A stretch of DNA of 64,000 nucleotides, from contig NZ_CP041348.1 in the NCBI RefSeq assembly GCF_009834365.1, positions 3,013,001-3,077,000 of the forward strand. Reading direction: 5' to 3'. Every line of letters begins with the position of its first letter. Within the stretch, counting starts at the first letter, position 1. Under the pieces are notes generated by a model. It saw only the letters and a program-made list of their open reading frames with translations. It was not told the origin of the DNA and searched no databases. This document shows, piece after piece, positions 8,842-18,042 of this stretch. The position numbers and the translations under genes are program-made. This stretch comes from Komagataeibacter xylinus. GTDB taxonomy: Bacteria; Pseudomonadota; Alphaproteobacteria; Acetobacterales; Acetobacteraceae.

Positions 8842-9288
8842 TTACTTCATGCTGGCGGAAGTCATTTTGGGAAACAGCATGTTTTTCAGCCCCTCCGGGG
8901 TAGCTGGCAGTTCACGCTTTCCCGCCTGAACGCCATTTTCCCGCAGCAGGAATGCCAGCAGATCTGCATTCTGGGCCGGTGTCAGCGTACCGGGCGCAAA
9001 AAGCGGCATGGCTTTTGACATATAGTCAAACAGTTGGCCCAGCGGCGCCCCCGCCCAGTTGGCGGCAAAGCGGCCCACAAGCGGTGGCACGTCAAAGGCC
9101 CCGCCCAGATCCGCCCCATGACACACCGCGCAGAACTGCTGGTAGGCCACAGCCCCCCGCCCGGCCTGCTCTGCCGTGTAATAGGACATGGCGCCGCGCG
9201 CGGGCGCCGCATGAGCCAACTGCACTGTCAGGGCCAGCAGCCCGGCGCCCAGGGCAACACCGCGCGCCTTTGTTCGCAGGCCGCGCAT
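8842..9288 (-). CDS. exported monohaem cytochrome c, partner of the flavoprotein upstream
   Basis: 148 residues with a Sec signal peptide (about 1-28) and a single covalent haem site CAVCH (Cys53, Cys56, His57); a Met-Pro in KAMPLF is the likely sixth ligand. Class I cytochrome c, acting in the periplasm as electron carrier. Its ATG overlaps the stop codon of the flavoprotein gene (TGATG), so the two are translated in a coupled way. This is strong evidence that it takes electrons from that flavoprotein and passes them to the respiratory chain. Confidence 0.88.
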   Translation of the reverse strand: MRGLRTKARGVALGAGLLALTVQLAHAAPARGAMSYYTAEQAGRGAVAYQQFCAVCHGADLGGAFDVPPLVGRFAANWAGAPLGQLFDYMSKAMPLFAPGTLTPAQNADLLAFLLRENGVQAGKRELPATPEGLKNMLFPKMTSASMK

Positions 9289-10577
9289 CAGCCCTGCCCC
9301 GCCGGAAAACGGGCAAAAAGGTTTTCAAATATGCCAATTGCCTTTTCCGCCTCGCTACGGTCGGCATGTTCAAAACTGTTGCCCACGCCGTCCATTTCAC
9401 CCAGGCCCGCCATGTCAAACCCCTGTATCATCAACCCGTCACTTTTCGAGAGCGCGGAGGCCCCCTTGTATCGCACCCCATAGGCCGCATCCGGCTGCGG
9501 TGGCAGCCACGCGGTCTGCCCGCGCACGGGAATGAGCGAACGATCCCCCCACAGGTCACGCGCCGCATAGCCGGGGCAATTGATGATGACAGGCTCGGCC
9601 AGGCTTTTCATATCGGCAGGGGTATGGAACTCGCGGATGACGATCCGCCCCCCTGCCTGATAGAACTCGGACAGCAAAAGATGCCCATACGCCCCGAAAT
9701 TGAAGATCATCAGCGGCGCGCGCCGGGCATAGGGCACCGCAAACGGGTTTTCCTGCGCCGGGATCAGTTCGGCCGCAGGAATGATATCGCGTATCCGCTC
9801 GCCATAACTGGCGAATTCGCTCGATTGCTGCGGCATGCCGGTCGAGGCGTAATCCCCCTTGTGGCCCGGATTTTCCGGCTCGGATTCCGGTGCGTCAAAA
9901 GGCGTATCTGACAGGACATAACTGTCACGGAAGTCGATCGGGTTGCCGGGCAGGCCGAGATAGTCGCGATAGCTTTTCCATGAATAGCGGGCCATCCGCT
10001 CCCATGTATCGGCAAATTGCGGGCCTGCAGGATCTGTCAGCGCCACGCGTGAATCCGGCGTCCAACTGCCATTGGCGCGGACCGAGCGGGTGTGGGGCAG
10101 CAGGTCGCGCGTATAGATCGTGACATCAAGCCCCGCGCGCTGCGCCGTCAGCGCCGTGGTCAGGCCAATGACCCCGCACCCCACCACCGCAACGCGCCGG
10201 GGCGAAAGCGCAGCCGCCTTGCCCACCGCCATCTCGGCCGAACCCCATGAAAGCGACCATCCGCTGCCCCCATGGCCATAATTATGGATGACCACCTTCT
10301 CGCCCACCCGCTCGACATCAAGCCGGGGACCCGCAGCGCGGAACGGACGCAGGCAGACCTTGATATCGGTTATCTGGTCGGCATGGGGGCGCATGGGCAC
10401 AAGCCGGGGCACCGTGCCGGGCACCGCCGTGCGCCGCAGGGCGGCGGCAGCGGCAGGCACGGAGGCCCACCGGCCACCCGCCAGCGCACCAAGGGCGAGG
10501 GAACCGGCAAACAACCCCCTCCGGCCCAGGCGGGGGGGCATGTTCTTCAGGGTGTCAGGAAAACTGTTCACGTTCAA
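9288..10577 (-). CDS. Tat-exported D-amino-acid-oxidase-like flavoprotein with permuted domain order
   Basis: FAD enzyme of 429 residues related to D-amino-acid oxidase. A Tat signal (LGRRGLFAGSLALGALAGG, about 17-35) sends it folded to the periplasm. The family's FAD motif VAVVGCGVIGLTTA lies at about 129-142, but the family's C-terminal signature VIHNYGHGGSGWSLSWG and the substrate-binding Arg segment CLRPFR come before it, at about 75-112. In ordinary D-amino-acid oxidases these lie near the end, after the VRGQ strand. Here the protein ends soon after that strand, so about 70 residues have moved from the C- to the N-terminus. The substrate is probably a D-amino acid or related amine (inference). 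It overlaps the cytochrome c gene by one base, which suggests it works as a dehydrogenase feeding the respiratory chain rather than as an oxidase. Confidence 0.85.
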   Translation of the reverse strand: MNVNSFPDTLKNMPPRLGRRGLFAGSLALGALAGGRWASVPAAAAALRRTAVPGTVPRLVPMRPHADQITDIKVCLRPFRAAGPRLDVERVGEKVVIHNYGHGGSGWSLSWGSAEMAVGKAAALSPRRVAVVGCGVIGLTTALTAQRAGLDVTIYTRDLLPHTRSVRANGSWTPDSRVALTDPAGPQFADTWERMARYSWKSYRDYLGLPGNPIDFRDSYVLSDTPFDAPESEPENPGHKGDYASTGMPQQSSEFASYGERIRDIIPAAELIPAQENPFAVPYARRAPLMIFNFGAYGHLLLSEFYQAGGRIVIREFHTPADMKSLAEPVIINCPGYAARDLWGDRSLIPVRGQTAWLPPQPDAAYGVRYKGASALSKSDGLMIQGFDMAGLGEMDGVGNSFEHADRSEAEKAIGIFENLFARFPAGQG

Positions 10578-10903
10578 ACCTCTGCTTACCGGGCGCCTGT
10601 CATGGAAAATCAGCCGGTTTCATGACATGAGCATTCATGCAAATCCGTTTGGAAATATTCTGTATGCTGCTTTTCTGAAATCCGCCGTCATGGCCTGTAC
10701 CTGCCATAATGAGGCAGGATAATTTTCCTCTCCCCCGCCGTCAAACCATAGCGGAAAAAAAACGGGCCACGGCGTTGAATTAAAATGCTGCCGACCAATC
10801 GTTACACTGCGCAGGCACTGGTAGTCCATATGGTCATGGTTGCATAGTTGTTAATATTATGGTATTTATATATATGTTGAATATAATATTCAGGATTTAA
10901 ATA
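10578..10903. other. gene-free stretch, AT-rich toward its right end
   Basis: This 326-base region holds the promoter side of the flavoprotein operon on the left and a very AT-rich stretch (10840-10900) before the plus-strand gene at 10904. No clear dyad, terminator or additional gene was found. Confidence 0.5.
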
Positions 10904-11455
10904 ATGGGAATTAATGCCTCCTATATCGCGCTCCATGGCGTACCGCGTGAAGAAATACTGGCCCTTATGGAATTCAAGGATACGGGAATAGAGGATGAGG
11001 CATACGAGGCCGATTTTTCCATTGCCGACATGCCCACGGGGTGGACCATCCTGTGGTCCAGCCAGTGTGAATACCTGCCTGACAGCGAGCTGTTTCACCT
11101 GCCTTTCAGGTGCAGGCATAGCATCGTGGGCTGCTGCGTGCTGGAAACAACCATGATGAGCGTCGGCTTCGGGTATGACTATGACGACCATGGGAAGATG
11201 TGCAATAGGTGGATCATCACACACGAGGCCAGCAAGGGGCGCGATAACCTTGAATGCACCGGCACCCTGCCACCCGAAAGCAGAGCCATAATCGATGCAG
11301 CCCGCGCCGAGGCTGGCACGCACCCGAACGTGGATGTGTTTTTTGACATACCGGTCAGCGTGATCCAGAGCCTGACCGGCTTCCGCTATGACCAGCCGGT
11401 TTATGACGGCAAGGAAATCGTTTTTACCGAACTGCGTTCCCTCACCACTGCCTGA
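10904..11455 (+). CDS. hypothetical protein of a widespread uncharacterised family
   Basis: 183 residues, soluble and acidic, no signal peptide. The order of segments (MGxNASYIAL start, then a MPTGWTILW strand, a VGCCVLETTMMS strand, RWIITHEASKG, GTLPPE and a final DVFFDIPVSVIQSLTGFRYD) matches a small uncharacterised bacterial family as I remember it; its function is unknown. The upstream region is AT-rich, unlike its neighbours. Its stop codon and that of treY share the palindrome TGATCA, so the genes meet tail to tail with no gap. It may be a transferred gene of the immunity or defence kind, but this is speculation. Confidence 0.7.
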   Translation: MGINASYIALHGVPREEILALMEFKDTGIEDEAYEADFSIADMPTGWTILWSSQCEYLPDSELFHLPFRCRHSIVGCCVLETTMMSVGFGYDYDDHGKMCNRWIITHEASKGRDNLECTGTLPPESRAIIDAARAEAGTHPNVDVFFDIPVSVIQSLTGFRYDQPVYDGKEIVFTELRSLTTA

Positions 11456-14200
11456 TCAGGACAGACCGCGACCGCCTGCATCGTGCACGAGACAGACAAC
11501 GGGCACCTGCCCGCGCGTAAATGGCGTGGCGGCCTGAACGGGTGCCGCGCCCAGCAGGCTGTGCCACGGGCCTGCATGTTGCGCCACGGCCACGCGTAGC
11601 GCCATGTCACGCCCCAGCGCCAGCGTATCGGCCTGCACTTCCATGCCCAGCGGCAGGCGCGGGGCAACCACCAGCAGGCTGAACCCGTCATGCTGGCGCA
11701 GGAAGGCAATGGCGTGGTCGCGGTCCGCCCCTTCCGCCTCAAGCGGCTGGTAGCTTCCTTTGGCAAACAGGTCAGGGTAGCGGGCCCGAAACGACAGGAT
11801 GCGCCGAATCAGGTCGAGCTTGACCTGCCCCGTGCGCCAGGTAGCGGCAGAGACGTCAAAACTGTTTGTGTGCTCCAGCAGCGCATGGCGCAGGCCAAAA
11901 TCAACCGGGCGGCGGTTATCGGGGTCAACGAGGCTGAAATCCCACAGATCACAGCCCTGGTACAGGTCCGGCATGCCGGGCGTGGTCAGTCGCAGCAGGG
12001 TCTGCGCCAGCCCGTTGAGCGCGCCTGCCGGGGCAATCCGGGCCACCACCTGCTCCATCTGCGCCATGAAAGCGCCGTTGGCGACAAGGCGGCGCACGAA
12101 GACCGTGCAGGCTTCTTCATACGCCGCGTCTGGGTCGAGCCAGTTCGTATGGCGCTTGGCCTCGCGCAGGGCCTTGGTTTGCCATTGCACGATCCGTTCG
12201 CACCACGCCTCACGCGTGGCCATGCTGGCAAAAGGAATGAGTGGCCACGCGCCAAGCATGCTCTGGTACAGCATCAGCTCATCAATGCGATCAGGCCCGA
12301 TGGCCACCTGCGCGCCATTTTGGGCAAACCATTCGCTGACCTGCGCACACCACTGCGGCGCCATCTCGCTCAGCACGGCAAGGCGGGCGCGGCTGTCCTC
12401 GCCGCGCTTGTGGTCATGGGTCGCGGTGGTGAGCATCGCCGCGGGGTGCAGGCGTGCCCGCGCGGTGCAACCGGCATGGAAATCGGCAACCGTAAGGCCG
12501 AGCCGTGCCGGGTCGGCCCCCACCTCGTTGCGCGAGATCAGGCGCCCGTAGCGGTAGAAGGTCGTATCTTCAGTTGATTTGGCTGCCAGCGGCGCGGTCA
12601 GGTGCTCGAATGCCTGCTCGGCACGGCGCACGCAGGCCGCAGGTGCGTGCTCCGGTCGGGCTGACAGCACGCGCATCACCGCATCGAGCACGGGTTCCAG
12701 ACCGGTTTCAAGCCGTGGCCGGGCAGCGCGCGCCGCAGCGTGCAGGGCCGCGCCATCTTCGGTATGGTCCTGCACCACCTCATCGCCAAAATAGGTGCGG
12801 TAGAGCGTGAAGAAGACCAGAACAGCCTCAAGCACCGCCTGCAGGCCCGCAGGCGTGCCATCCTCGCCCCGTGCTTTCAGCGCCGTGGCGAGCAGGCGGG
12901 TCAGGCGCCCGAATTCGGCTACAAAACCCTCGGCCAGCAGTTGGGCGCGGGCCTCGCGCGCAATCAGGCCACAGGCTTTGGCGTCTGGCCCGCAAGTTGC
13001 CCACAACCGATCCAGCACGGGTGCCGCGCGGTCATCATGCAACACGGCGGAAACCTGATTCATGAAATCATAGCCCGTGGTGCCTGCAATCGGCCAGGCA
13101 GCAGGCAGGTCCTCATTGGTGGCAAGAATTTTTTCCACGTAAACGGCAGCCCCCGGCAGGGCGCTTTCGGGGCGCAGGCGGCCCAGCGCATCAAGCCGGG
13201 CACGCAGGCGCTGGCAGTAGGCAGCGGGGGCGGCCAGCCCATCGATGTGATCGACCCGCACGCCATCAACCAGTCCGCGCTGGTATAGCGAGAACAGATA
13301 GCCATGCATGGCCTCGAACACCTCGGCCCGCTCCACGCACACGGCCACGAGGCCGGTGATGTCAAAAAACCGCCGCCAGTTGATGCGTGTTGCGGCCTCA
13401 CGCCAGCAGGCCAGACGCCATGACTGCACGGCCAGCAGGTGTTCGAGCCGGGTGCGGCCTGCGGGGTCACATCCATCATGCAAAATGGCAAGGCGCGCCA
13501 TGGCCCCCTGCCCGCGCTGCGTTGCCACCCAGTGCCGCAGGGCCGCCAGCGCGGAATCCGCTTCCGCCCCCGGCGCGTCACGCAGCGCCACGGTGGTGAA
13601 GGCCGCAAGCAGCGCGCCGGGCGCATCCACCTGCGCCAGAAGCCCCGCATAGCTTGCCGGGCAGAGCGGAAAGCGGTGCTCATAGTGATGGATGTGGAAC
13701 AGTCCCCCTTCCCCGTCATGGCGCAGCTCAAGGCTGCCTGCCACTATTGCCTCGGGCAGCGGGCGGTCAAGAAATGGCAGAAGCACGCGCCCGTGCAGAT
13801 CCGGATCAGGGTCATGCCAGTCGATGTCGAACCATGTTGCATGGGCCGAAGCCTGCCCCCAGGCCAGCACATCCATCCACCACGCATTATGGGCATCAAC
13901 GGCCATGTGGTTGGGCACGATATCAAGGATCAGCCCCATGCCGTGGGCATGCAGCCGGTCGGCCAGACGCGTCAGGGCCGCCTCGCCGCCCAGCGCCGGG
14001 TCGATCCGGTCATAGGCTACGGTATCATAGCCATGGGTCGAGCCGGGACGCGCTGCAAACAGGGGGGAGGCATAAAGATGGCTTATGCCCAGACGGGCAA
14101 ATTGCGGCACGAGGGCCGTCGCGTCATCGATTGTCATGCCCGCGCGGAACTGCAGCCGCAGCGTGGCCCGCACCAGGGCGGCAGGGGGGGGGCTATTCAT
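11456..14200 (-). CDS. treY: malto-oligosyltrehalose synthase TreY
   Basis: Turns the reducing end of a maltodextrin into a terminal trehalose unit (family GH13), the first step of trehalose release from glycogen; TreZ does the second. Visible motifs are DIVPNHMAVD, the catalytic-Asp box GVRVDHIDGL and VEKILATNEDLP, in the expected order. About 914 residues from ATG 14200, somewhat longer than many TreY. The frame is open further up, but ATG 14200 is chosen because it gives the same 8-base overlap with malQ (ATGAATAG) that malQ has with treZ. It is the last gene of the six-gene operon and acts in the cytoplasm. Confidence 0.95.
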   Translation of the reverse strand: MNSPPPAALVRATLRLQFRAGMTIDDATALVPQFARLGISHLYASPLFAARPGSTHGYDTVAYDRIDPALGGEAALTRLADRLHAHGMGLILDIVPNHMAVDAHNAWWMDVLAWGQASAHATWFDIDWHDPDPDLHGRVLLPFLDRPLPEAIVAGSLELRHDGEGGLFHIHHYEHRFPLCPASYAGLLAQVDAPGALLAAFTTVALRDAPGAEADSALAALRHWVATQRGQGAMARLAILHDGCDPAGRTRLEHLLAVQSWRLACWREAATRINWRRFFDITGLVAVCVERAEVFEAMHGYLFSLYQRGLVDGVRVDHIDGLAAPAAYCQRLRARLDALGRLRPESALPGAAVYVEKILATNEDLPAAWPIAGTTGYDFMNQVSAVLHDDRAAPVLDRLWATCGPDAKACGLIAREARAQLLAEGFVAEFGRLTRLLATALKARGEDGTPAGLQAVLEAVLVFFTLYRTYFGDEVVQDHTEDGAALHAAARAARPRLETGLEPVLDAVMRVLSARPEHAPAACVRRAEQAFEHLTAPLAAKSTEDTTFYRYGRLISRNEVGADPARLGLTVADFHAGCTARARLHPAAMLTTATHDHKRGEDSRARLAVLSEMAPQWCAQVSEWFAQNGAQVAIGPDRIDELMLYQSMLGAWPLIPFASMATREAWCERIVQWQTKALREAKRHTNWLDPDAAYEEACTVFVRRLVANGAFMAQMEQVVARIAPAGALNGLAQTLLRLTTPGMPDLYQGCDLWDFSLVDPDNRRPVDFGLRHALLEHTNSFDVSAATWRTGQVKLDLIRRILSFRARYPDLFAKGSYQPLEAEGADRDHAIAFLRQHDGFSLLVVAPRLPLGMEVQADTLALGRDMALRVAVAQHAGPWHSLLGAAPVQAATPFTRGQVPVVCLVHDAGGRGLS

Positions 14201-16268
14201 GGGCGCGGCCCGCACGCAGGCGGTTGAAGCGCCGGCGCGTATCATGTCCTGACAGCAGGGTTGCGGTCATGCCGGGGTAGCGCCGCTGCCAGTTGGGGTG
14301 GCCGCTCGTGGTGCCGGGCAGGTTGGGCTGCTCGGCAAGGCCGAGCATGTCCTCCACCGCCACGAGGGCAAGCGGGCACGCAGCCCGGCCCACGAAGCCG
14401 ATGGCTTCTTCCACCACCCTTGCCGCCCCTGTGGGGTCGGGCGGTGGCTTTTCGCCATTCCTGCCACGCGCGGCAGGCGTTGGCCGGTCCTGCATCAGGG
14501 CGGCCCACAGGGCCGTGCGGTCATTTTCGCGCTCGTCATGCACGGTGTTGGGGTCGAGACCCGGGGGAAGCTGATGCAGTTTCTCGCGCCATGCAATGTC
14601 CGTTCCCTGCCACCACCCGGCCACCGTGGGCAGGTCATGGGTCGTGGTCATGGCCGTGGCGTTGGGTGACCATGTGGCGGGTGGCCTGAACACTCCTTGC
14701 GGCGTGCGCTCGAAAAACAGCACGTTCATGCCCATGATTCCATGTGCGCCTGCCGCCTTGCGAAATGCGCTGGTGACCGTGCCCAGATCCTCGCCAATCA
14801 CCATGGCATCGGCCCGCATGGCCTCAAGGGCGACGAGCCGCATGAGGTCGCGCACGGGAAAGGACAGGTAACTCCCCTCCGCCGAGGTGCCGCCCTGCGG
14901 TATGATCCACAGCCGCTCCAGCGCCATGACATGATCGATGCGCAGGCCCCCGCCATGGGCGAAGCCCGCGCGCAGCGTATCGATAAAGGCGCGATAACCC
15001 GTGGCCCGCAGCCCTGCGGGCGAAAACGTGGTCAGCCCCCAGTCCTGCCCCAGCGGGCTGAGCGCATCAGGCGGTGCGCCAATGCCAGCACCGAGCAGGA
15101 ACTCGGACTGCCGTGCCCAGCATTCGCTGCCCGTGGGGTCCACGCCCACCGCCATGTCCTTGATCAGGCCGATGCGCATGCCTGCCGCCCGTGCGCCCGC
15201 GCAGGCACGGGCCAGGCTGGTGGCCGCCAGCCACTGCACGAACACATGGAATGTTACGTCATGGGCAAATTCCTGCGCAAACCGCGCCACTTCCGGGCTG
15301 TCAGGCTGGCGCATGGCCACGGGCCAGCGCCGCCAGTCGCTCCCGCGTTCCCCACGGGTGGAGAAATAGGCATGCAACGCCTCGAACAGGGCATGCTGCT
15401 CGAGTGCCTGGCCGCCTGCTGCGCGGAAGTCGCGCATGGCTTGTGGCGGACTGCTCGCAATCCGGTCGTCATAGAGCCGCCTGAGCAACTGGTAGCGGCA
15501 CGTGCTGGCCCGCACCCAGTCGATCAGCGGTGCATCCTCAAGCTGCCTGAGCGTATCGACATAGGCAGCCCCCCCCTTGACCACGGCGGCCTGCACGGTT
15601 GCGGCATCAAACACGGCATGCGGGTCGGCCAGCAACCCGTTGAGGAACAGGCGCGAGGAAGGGGAATACGGGCTGTACTGCCCGGGGCGTGCGGCAAACA
15701 TGGCATGGTCCGGGCTGATGGCCAGCGCATCCGCTCCCCGTGCCGCGGCCGTGCGGGCCAGGGTTTCCACCGCGCCAAAATGGCCAATCCCCCCATCGCC
15801 CGCCATGCGCAGCCCATAAACCTGCGTGCCCAGGCCCCAGGCCCGCACGCTGCCCCCGCCGCATATCCGGCTCACGCGCGGGCAGGACGGCGGCGCTATG
15901 GCCAGGGTGGCTGGCGTGTCCCCTACCTCCAGCCGGTGGTAGCCGCACACCCCTACGGGGGGCAGTGCGGGGTGGCCACGCATCAGGCGGAGCTTGCCCT
16001 CGATCTCCGCGCCATTTTCCAGCACGAGGCGAAACCGGCCCCCTCCGTCGCCAGGTGGCAGGGGAAGCACGGTGGCCTGCCCGGCAACGCCCACCACCAT
16101 GGCGGGCAGTGCACCACGCGGACGTGGCGGCGGGGCATGACCTTCCAGCACGGCCAGCAGGCGGCGCAGGCTCTCGTTCGAGACGCGATGCATCTCGCCC
16201 GCGGCATCGCGCCAGCGCAGGCTCAGCCCGGCATGGCGGGCGCGCTCGACAAGGGTGCGGTTATTCAT
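14193..16268 (-). CDS. malQ: 4-alpha-glucanotransferase (amylomaltase) MalQ
   Basis: Moves maltodextrin chains between acceptors and releases glucose (family GH77). 691 residues with the family boxes GLRIDHVMALERLWIIP (catalytic Asp), VIGEDLGTV (acid/base Glu) and TTHDLPTVAGW. In this operon it would rebuild short dextrins left by GlgX and TreYZ into longer ones that can be used again. The first 120 residues form the extra N-terminal region of bacterial long MalQ. Start ATG 16268 overlaps the treZ stop by 8 bases (ATGAATAA), which implies coupled translation. Confidence 0.95.
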   Translation of the reverse strand: MNNRTLVERARHAGLSLRWRDAAGEMHRVSNESLRRLLAVLEGHAPPPRPRGALPAMVVGVAGQATVLPLPPGDGGGRFRLVLENGAEIEGKLRLMRGHPALPPVGVCGYHRLEVGDTPATLAIAPPSCPRVSRICGGGSVRAWGLGTQVYGLRMAGDGGIGHFGAVETLARTAAARGADALAISPDHAMFAARPGQYSPYSPSSRLFLNGLLADPHAVFDAATVQAAVVKGGAAYVDTLRQLEDAPLIDWVRASTCRYQLLRRLYDDRIASSPPQAMRDFRAAGGQALEQHALFEALHAYFSTRGERGSDWRRWPVAMRQPDSPEVARFAQEFAHDVTFHVFVQWLAATSLARACAGARAAGMRIGLIKDMAVGVDPTGSECWARQSEFLLGAGIGAPPDALSPLGQDWGLTTFSPAGLRATGYRAFIDTLRAGFAHGGGLRIDHVMALERLWIIPQGGTSAEGSYLSFPVRDLMRLVALEAMRADAMVIGEDLGTVTSAFRKAAGAHGIMGMNVLFFERTPQGVFRPPATWSPNATAMTTTHDLPTVAGWWQGTDIAWREKLHQLPPGLDPNTVHDERENDRTALWAALMQDRPTPAARGRNGEKPPPDPTGAARVVEEAIGFVGRAACPLALVAVEDMLGLAEQPNLPGTTSGHPNWQRRYPGMTATLLSGHDTRRRFNRLRAGRAHE

Positions 16269-18042
16269 CCTGTGCCTCGTTCAGGCAGGCCATCATGGCA
16301 TAAGGGGGCAGGGTTGCGGAAAACAGGTCCGCCCCGTGCGGCAACACCGCATGCAGGCAGCGCCCCTGCGGCATGTCTGGCAGGGGAACTGCCGCATCAG
16401 CCAGGTTGAGGGCAATGGACAGCACCGCCCCATCGCCCATACGCCACTGGGCAAAAACTGCCCCGGCGCCCAGAACCCGTGCGCCCATGGCACGCGCACC
16501 GGACAGGCGGGGCGCGATCTCGGCATGGCGCAGGGCCAGCAGTTCCGTAATCTGCGCGTTCCAGTCCTTGTGGGCCGGGGCTTCGCGCTCGGCGGGGTCG
16601 AGGCGGGAGGCGGCATAGGTTTCGGGCGCATTGGGGTCGGGGATGGTGTCACGCTTTTCCGCCGAGGCGAAATGCGAGAAGCCGGCAAATTCCTGCCGCC
16701 GCCCCTCGCGCACGATCCGGCCCAGCGCGGGGCTGTAATCAGTAAAAAACAGGAAAGGCTGGCGCGAACCCCATTCCTCGCCCATGAACAGCATCGGGAT
16801 CTGCGGGCACAGAAGCACCAGCCCGTAGGCCGCGCGCAGGGCCTGTGGCGTGGCCAGCACGCCCAGCCGCTCGCCTAATGCGCGGTTGCCGATCTGGTCA
16901 TGGTTCTGCAGGAAGATGATGAAGCGGTCAGGGGCAAGATCAGCACTCGAACTGCCCCTTGCCTTGCCATTGACCGGCTGCACCTCGCCCTGAAAGGCAA
17001 AGCCCTCGGCCAGCACGCGCGCCAGCGCGGGTGCCGGATCTGGGGCAAAATTGCCGTAATAGCCCTCGTCCTCCCCGGTCAGCAGCACATGCAGGGCGTT
17101 GTGGGCATCATCATTCCACTGGGCGCGATAGCCCGCGCGCAGCAGGCCGGCATCATTGTTTTCATTTTCCACGATCAGGTGCACATGCCGCCCGCGCTCG
17201 ACATGGTTGCGGATGAAAGCGGGCAGTGCGAGCAGCCAGTCCCGGTCCACAATGGCCTGCACGGCATCGAGCCGCAGGCCGTCAAAGCGGAATTCCATGA
17301 GCCAGTACAGCGCATTATCAATAAAGAACTGACTGACCGCCTCCTGCCCGAAATCGATGGCCGCCCCCCATGGTGTGGCCGTATCATACCGGAAGAAGGG
17401 TGTGGCGTAGTCGGCCAGATAATTCCCGTCCGGGCCGAAATGGTTGTACACCACGTCCAGAAACACCATGAGCCCCAGCCCATGCGCCGTATCAATCAGT
17501 GCCTTGAGCGCATCGGGCGGCCCATAGGCGGATTCCGGGGCAAAAGGCAGCACGCCGTCATAACCCCAGTTGCGCCCGCCCGGCACCTCGGCCAGCGGCA
17601 TGAGTTCGATGGCCGTGACCCCAAGGGCTGCAAGGCGCGGCAGTTCACGGGCCACTCCCTCATAGCCGCCCATCAGGCCCACATGCACCTCGTATATGAC
17701 CACTTCATGCCACGGGCGGCCCGACCATGCGCCATGCCGCCAGTCATAGGCGGCGGGATCGACCACCTCGCTTGGCCCACCCACGTCATCGGGCTGGTAG
17801 CATGAGGCGGGGTCCGGCACCGCAAGGTCGCGGGCCACGCGGTAGCGGTAGCGCGTGCCCGCCCCGCAGGGAAACACGCATTCAAACCACCCTTCCCTGT
17901 CGCGGGCCATGGCGATCGGCGCATGGCCCTGCGCCTCGAGCAGGACCGTGTGGCATGAAGGCGCCCAGAACCGGAAGCGGGTATGCCGGGCATCGATTAA
18001 CGTGGCCCCGACATAGCGGTCAGACTGGAAACGGGTGCTCAT
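16261..18042 (-). CDS. treZ: malto-oligosyltrehalose trehalohydrolase TreZ
   Basis: Cuts free trehalose from the chain end made by TreY (family GH13). 593 residues: an N-terminal beta-sandwich (about 1-100) and a catalytic barrel with DVVYNHFGPDGNYLADYA, the nucleophile box GLRLDAVQAI and the LIVENENND acid/base segment, then FLQNHDQIGNRALGERL. All catalytic positions look intact. Its ATG overlaps the glgX stop (ATGA), and its own stop overlaps malQ. Cytoplasmic. Together with TreY it forms a complete glycogen-to-trehalose route, useful in osmotic or drying stress. Confidence 0.95.
   Translation of the reverse strand: MSTRFQSDRYVGATLIDARHTRFRFWAPSCHTVLLEAQGHAPIAMARDREGWFECVFPCGAGTRYRYRVARDLAVPDPASCYQPDDVGGPSEVVDPAAYDWRHGAWSGRPWHEVVIYEVHVGLMGGYEGVARELPRLAALGVTAIELMPLAEVPGGRNWGYDGVLPFAPESAYGPPDALKALIDTAHGLGLMVFLDVVYNHFGPDGNYLADYATPFFRYDTATPWGAAIDFGQEAVSQFFIDNALYWLMEFRFDGLRLDAVQAIVDRDWLLALPAFIRNHVERGRHVHLIVENENNDAGLLRAGYRAQWNDDAHNALHVLLTGEDEGYYGNFAPDPAPALARVLAEGFAFQGEVQPVNGKARGSSSADLAPDRFIIFLQNHDQIGNRALGERLGVLATPQALRAAYGLVLLCPQIPMLFMGEEWGSRQPFLFFTDYSPALGRIVREGRRQEFAGFSHFASAEKRDTIPDPNAPETYAASRLDPAEREAPAHKDWNAQITELLALRHAEIAPRLSGARAMGARVLGAGAVFAQWRMGDGAVLSIALNLADAAVPLPDMPQGRCLHAVLPHGADLFSATLPPYAMMACLNEAQDE

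Noticed and set aside
14697..16409. 570-codon open frame on the plus strand opposite malQ
   Set aside because: It lies wholly over malQ, which has all its family motifs; composition is rich in Arg, Gly, His and Pro as in GC-rich shadow frames, with no ribosome binding site.
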